Origin: Pelecanus crispus
Lineage: Eukaryota; Chordata; Aves; Pelecaniformes; Pelecanidae
DNA length: 64,000 nt
Assembly (NCBI RefSeq): GCF_030463565.1
Contig: NC_134655.1
Coordinates: 2,554,372 to 2,618,371, forward strand
Direction: 5' to 3'
This document shows, piece after piece, positions 58,734 to 64,000 of this stretch (within the stretch, counting starts at the first letter, position 1; each line of letters opens with the position of its first letter). The notes beneath the pieces were generated by a model that saw only the letters and a program-made list of their open reading frames with translations, made no database searches and was not told the DNA's origin. Both the position numbers and the translations under genes were made by a program.

Positions 58734-61700
58734 CGCTGGGCAGCTGGAGCGGCCGCGGAGGGCCGGGGGCTGGGGGCTCACCTCTGGGAAAGACCCCGGC
58801 CGCTCCTCCCGGCTACCTCGGCGCTGTGGGGAACCGTCTCCTCATTTAGGGCTGTCTCTGCTGCTCGCTGAGGTGATGCTGCTCGCCCCCGGGGATGTTT
58901 CCTCTCCTACTAGTGTCCTTAGGCCTCTGCCTTACCAAAAAAACCCCTGTAAAACAGAAGAAAGAGCAAAACCCGATGCTTTTCTGAGTGCAGGGAGCAA
59001 ACTGTAGTTCAGCCGGATGGAAAAAAAACCACAGAATGTGGGGGGAAATTATGTTTTGCATTCACTTTCTGCCCGCTCTTCTGGGCGATAAACAGAAATA
59101 CTGACAATTCAGAAGCGTTCGGCACACGCCTGCATTTAATTTGTTGGCAAGGCAAATGGTAAGAGCCTAGGAAATTAGTGAGCCCGCTGCCGTGCCGTGG
59201 GAGGAAGCCCTGGTGCTACGGGGCACTTGGTGCTGCTTTGTGGCTGGTGAGAGCCAGGGAAGGGATGGCTGCTGGTTTCTGTGCTGTTCCTATCAACTGG
59301 AAATAGTTCCAGCTTCCAGTGTTCACATTTAGGCAGCTCCCTGTAACTCTCATGCTTCAAACCAGCAAAACGCCAAACCAGGTGGGGTCTAAAAGTTGTC
59401 AAGCTTATGTGAGCACTACATCCAAGCTAGGAATCCCTCCTAAAGGAAGAGACCTTCCTGGATGTGTGTCGCGCCTTTCTTTGTGCCAGATCGCATTTGG
59501 GTCCACACAGTGAACTAGAACTCTTTCAGACAAAAAAAAAAAAAAAAACCAACCCCAAAAAACAACCCATAGTATTTTCTGGGTTATAATTTCTTTCTCT
59601 GGTTCATCACTCAGCCTTGGAAATACTCTTACTGCAGTCAAGAGGATCATGAAGTAATAAAGACGATGACATTTCTGCCAATAAAGAAAAAAAATGGAAG
59701 ATTAAACCATAGTTTTCGAGGAGGATCTATTAGGAAGGAAACCTTTGTACATTAAGATAGGTTATATGCAATGCAGGTGGAACTAGCACACGCCTGTCTG
59801 CACTTGATCATTTAGGCATGTCCCATAGTTGCTGAAGTAGACCTAAATGGAGAGAGGGAAAAGTGCTTTCAGTGCTCTGAAAACACCTTCTCTGCTTTAG
59901 TAGGGCTGGGGATCTGTGTTATTAAATAAGACTATTCAAGAAAGGTTGGTACAGAGAGAAGAGATTGTCTTTTATTTCAGATATGGACTGATGTGGCTCA
60001 ATTTACCCATCCTGTGTTAAATTTTCTATGTAATCTTTTTGGTTCTTTGCCACCTCACTAAACCCTTCTGTTCCCTGTTTCTGTCTGCTGAAGTCTTTCA
60101 GTGAGGGGCTGTGGGCTACATCTGGTAGTGCGTGAGAGGATCTTTGTGTTGCAAAGGTGAGACCGTGTACCAAAAATGCAGCCAGGCCCTTTCTTCTTTT
60201 CATTTAGATCATTGTTGGAAATCCAATGGAACCGAGGCACGCCAGCAACACATCTTTGCTCAGTGAGATCCATATTACCGCAGGACGTGAAGTGCAAGGT
60301 ATTTTTGTAGGGCTTGGCTGAGAATTGTGATGTAGATTTGCAAAACCATTGATTTTGGTTAGACTAAATTAATTGTTTGATAGGATTTCCTCTAAAGCAC
60401 TGAGGCTGAGATGGCTGAGAAGGACAGATAGCATCACATCCTCAGACCGTTCCGAGCAGCAGTCAGCGGCGCTCTGGAGCTGCGTCACGGCTGGAAGTGC
60501 GTTGCCGGCTCGGACACGAGCACTGGAGACTGGTGCAGAGGCATCGGGCTGTGTCTGCGCTGCCGGCCCACGTCACACCAGAGCCTGTACTCATTAAGCC
60601 AGAACTCATTTATATTGAACGCTGACTTGCGTGTAAAGCGGCAAAGGCTTAAGCTAAGCTCTGTGGAGCTGAAGCACTCTTGAGGGGAGAGGTTTAAACC
60701 TTAGTGCAGAACCAAGTTCTCCTTCGTGCAGCCTGCAGCTCCGTCAGTGAGGACAGGAAATGTGTGGGTGAACTTGGGGTATTAGGAAGACAAACCCCAG
60801 GGAAATTTCAAATGGATGCAAATCTTTGAAACTCGGAATTCTGTCTAGTTAGCACTTGCTGGAGATTTTTATCATGTGCGATGGCCTGTTCTTCTGAGTG
60901 GACAGTGTGCCCATATATAATTAGGATATGGTGAAAGTTTATTGTATAAGTGTGCTGGAATTTTGGTTTGGCTTTGCAATAAAGGAATCGCACTGAGTCA
61001 TGGTTACTAAATGGACTCATGGAGGATACAGGACTCTTCTGCAGAGCTAACACAAATGCAAGGAACTGAAATTAATTTCTTTCCTAGTCCAGGCAAAAGC
61101 AGCCACATCGTAAATACGGCTGTGGCTTGATGACATGAAGCCTTTGCTGTATTACTGGTTCCTACCCGCTCCTTGTTCCTGCCCTTGCAACAGAGCACAC
61201 CAACCTTTAGCTGTGTCTGCAGCTCTTTGGCTGGCTGAACTGCCAACCAAGTCAGGATGCTGATCCACCTGAAAAATAAACCAGGTGAAAAATCTCTAGA
61301 AATATATTTTATTTAAAATATATAAACATATTTAAAATAGATGCTTTTTTTTTTTTTTTTAAGCCAGATAGGTCAGCTCCCTGATCTAGTTTATAATCCA
61401 GAGGTTGTGGGTGGATGATATTCTTCCCTACTAGTACAGAAGCAAGTGGTTAGAGGAGCAAAGTGGCTAAATATGGAACTGATCCTGGTGAAGAATGAGC
61501 CCAAACCACAGTGGAATATTCAGTCTGCAAAGCGTAAATGGATTGCTCCACTGGATTGTTGTGCTAGCAGTTAATGTGTTGTGTGAATCTGAATAGCAGC
61601 TCAGGCAGTTTCGGATGTACGTATTTTGCCTGAAAAACATCGTAACATTTGGGAGAGAAATAGTTTCTCCGGTAATGCTCAAATTATTTAAGTTTGGCTA

Positions 61701-64000
61701 ACCTTATGTGGAAGAGAATCTCAGTCTGCTGTCTCTTCACTGGCACCTCTTGCAAACCTCACAATCTGTTGGTCTTCACTCTCTATTGATTTTGAGAAAC
61801 CAAAGTTCCTCTGCAGAACTCAAGGACTTTTTATTTACTAGCAGCTCTGCTAAATTACTTGTGTAGCTTTCGATAACCAAGAAGACCATCTATGAAAAAA
61901 TACAGCAGCTCAGTTTGAGCTTTTATCTGCTCTAACTGCTGATAATTTCCTGCGTGTGATGGTGTAATTTGTACAGTAACCGCTGTGATGCTATGTGGAA
62001 AAAGATTATAGGCCACATACCTGTGCAGTGCGCATGTCAGGATTAAAATGCCACTTTCTGACAGACAGAATTAGATATATCAACTAAATATACTTGCATG
62101 TTTACAGAATATTAATCATTTTGTTTTATTTCACATGAAGATTTAGAAAGCTTTTTTGGTAAAATCTGAAAAAGAAAATAAAAATCAATAAGCAAACAAT
62201 AGGAAAAATAACAGGAGGAAAATGGAATGAGGGGGCAAAATCACATCACACAAAGGTTTACAGATTAGTTTAATCCCATTAATGTTGCATAAAACTTGGT
62301 AGCCCTGTGTGTTTCTATCATCCTTTTGTGGGAAGGTGCAAAGAATATATGACTGTACAGTATTAATTTGGGACTCAACTTTGATGTTTCATCACAAACA
62401 AACCTAAATTCCCAACCCACACACAAGAATGTAAACACAATTAAAAAAAAAAACCCAACACAAACAAGGAGGGAGAGTCATCCCAGGAATTTATGATTAA
62501 ATGGCCTGGAATCTCCCTTTTGTGGAAAGCAGAGCAATGGAAGTACGCGTGCATGAAAGCACAGTGGATTCTGGTAAATCCAAGGCCTTAAGCACGTTGT
62601 TTGGATTCATTCTGCCAGATTCTATAGTACATTTGTTCCTTTTGCAGTATTTTGTTATGTTTGCTGCAAATTATTGCTACATATACATTGCATATTGTAT
62701 ATTTATAGGAAGTAGTGGAGTCCCACTGTTTGAAATTTATAAATGGGAGCAAACAGAATATTAAGAAATATAAGAATCTTGTATGTGTTAGTAATGACTT
62801 GGGATTATTTTACATTATATTTCCTTGTGGTGTTTTATTAACAGTGGATCTGTACAATGTTTTCATTAGAAGTAAACAGATTGATTCTCTGCTTATAGAA
62901 AAGTGTGTGTTGGGAGATATAGAGAGGACATCTGGCTTTTTTTAAGAGGGGAATAACCCATCTGGCTTTTTACAGTGGAGTAGATATGATAATATATTAA
63001 AAAAAAAAAAAGGTACATGAAGCAAATAGCTTTCCTGATTTACTGTTGCGAATAATATTGATAGCTATTCCATAATTTTTAAATGATACTGTTGAGATGT
63101 TGCAGCTGCTTTGTAGCCATCACAGATTTCTTTTTATCACAATGCTTCTGTTGCAGCATTTTAAATGACACTTTAGAAATATAACACCTATCAAGAAAGA
63201 TATTGTAGCAATAGATAAAGCAACATTTCACTAGGCCGATTTCAGGTCCCACTGAGTTTTCCATTATTATTTTGCAGGATTGGATTTGATCTTTTGTGAT
63301 GCTGAGCCTGACTGCCTTGACTCCCCTCCCTTATTAACTTCTTGAAGAAAAGAGACAAGGTACCATCAAGTTTCTAGCATTTATTTTTATAAAGCAATAT
63401 GATGTTCGATTTACTTTATAGCCCGTAGTTTCAACGCTGTTCTCGTAGTTAAAACTGATAACAGGTACTAAGTAGACTTGATACAATTCAGGAATATTAT
63501 TGGTATAATTTTGTGCCTGGGAGGTACTGCTGCTCTCTGATACAGAGTATTAACTAAATGTGTTTCTATAGCATTTAGAGTTTGACCTCTAGCCACTTTT
63601 GTTCTGCTAATTGTTGGAAAACAAATGCTGACTTTCTGCCGTCCGTGTTTATGAACACTGCTTCTTGCACAGTTGGGTCAGAGGAAGAGGCTGCATATGT
63701 CAAGGGGTATTATCCTGTCCCTAACAGGAAACTCTTCCCCTTGAAGTCCCAAGCGAGACTGCAGCAGCTTGCTGCTGTCTTCCTGGAGAAGCAGGAGTCA
63801 CAGGAAGCCTGCAGCGCTACTCCTAGTGTATGTAAACTCCCTGCCACAAGGGTCTAGTAGCAGCAGCAATGTGTATGTCTGGGTTATGGAATATAGAGCA
63901 TGGTGTGGTATTTCTGGAGTATGTTCAGGTCTTGTTCCTTATTTCAAGGTAATAGACAGAGCACCTTTGTTTCTCCAGCATAAGTGTAAAATACTCTGTA
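58734..64000. other. upstream flank of the LNX gene, no gene supported
   Basis: After the minisatellite the base composition turns AT-rich. Short frames exist, the largest about 60-90 codons including one at 63582-63857, but none has a recognisable domain or convincing splice context. Simple A/T runs occur (near 59531, 61347 and 63001). Confidence 0.5.

Noticed and set aside
57775-59007. 410-codon open frame and two shorter overlapping ones in other frames
   Set aside because: The frames run through the minisatellite whose unit has no stop codon. The predicted peptides are repeats of PALPRLW/LCPGSGP with no known domain, so the length is an artefact of repetition.
63582-63857. 91-codon frame near the right edge
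   Set aside because: No recognisable domain, and no clear splice sites or promoter. It is the kind of frame that occurs by chance.

Overview
This window looks like avian nuclear DNA. It carries three remnants of CR1-type LINE 3' ends (around 19.96, 27.44 and 32.09 kb), compact GT-AG introns and a GC-rich, minisatellite-laden CpG promoter. Two multi-exon protein genes can be rebuilt exon by exon from splice sites and reading-frame phase, and they converge tail to tail.

Plus strand, 97-20764: the 3' twelve coding exons of a FIP1-like gene (FIP1L1 family, a subunit of the CPSF cleavage and polyadenylation complex). The upstream exons lie outside the window. The exons join in frame to about 453 residues ending in TAA at 20762-20764, with a poly(A) signal at 21284-21289. 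The protein has the Fip1 conserved domain, a Q/P-rich then proline-rich middle, an RE/RD-rich block and a basic-acidic C-terminus.

Minus strand, 57.6 kb down to 27174: a complete LNX-family gene (RING plus four PDZ domains, E3 ubiquitin ligase for Numb). Nine coding exons sum to 2058 nt, or 685 residues plus stop from the first ATG. The signature residues are LNX2-type (NPAF Numb-binding motif, C-terminus WPGSLV), not LNX1-type. A non-coding first exon in the CpG island near 57.6 kb is inferred, followed by a roughly 13 kb intron 1.

The layout (FIP1 forward, LNX reverse, 3' ends facing) matches the FIP1L1-LNX1 arrangement of human 4q12. However, the LNX gene is of the LNX2 class and the FIP1 protein is clearly diverged from FIP1L1. 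The best explanation is that this is not the FIP1L1/LNX1 locus but a further ohnologous copy of the same gene pair, retained in this lineage from the ParaHox-linked whole-genome-duplication blocks. This is the main finding; it is inference and needs a tree and synteny test.

Other regions: 21.3-23.9 kb is intergenic and contains an orphan CpG-rich island (22.19-22.74 kb). 23.9-27.17 kb is the LNX 3' UTR or downstream flank. 57.09-57.39 kb is an array of eleven GCGA(C/G)CTCAAGCC units separated by long G runs. 58.05-58.73 kb is a second GC-rich minisatellite with about 30 copies of a CCCCGGCTCTG core. 58.8-64 kb shows no gene I can support. No tRNA, rRNA, CRISPR or viral gene was recognised.
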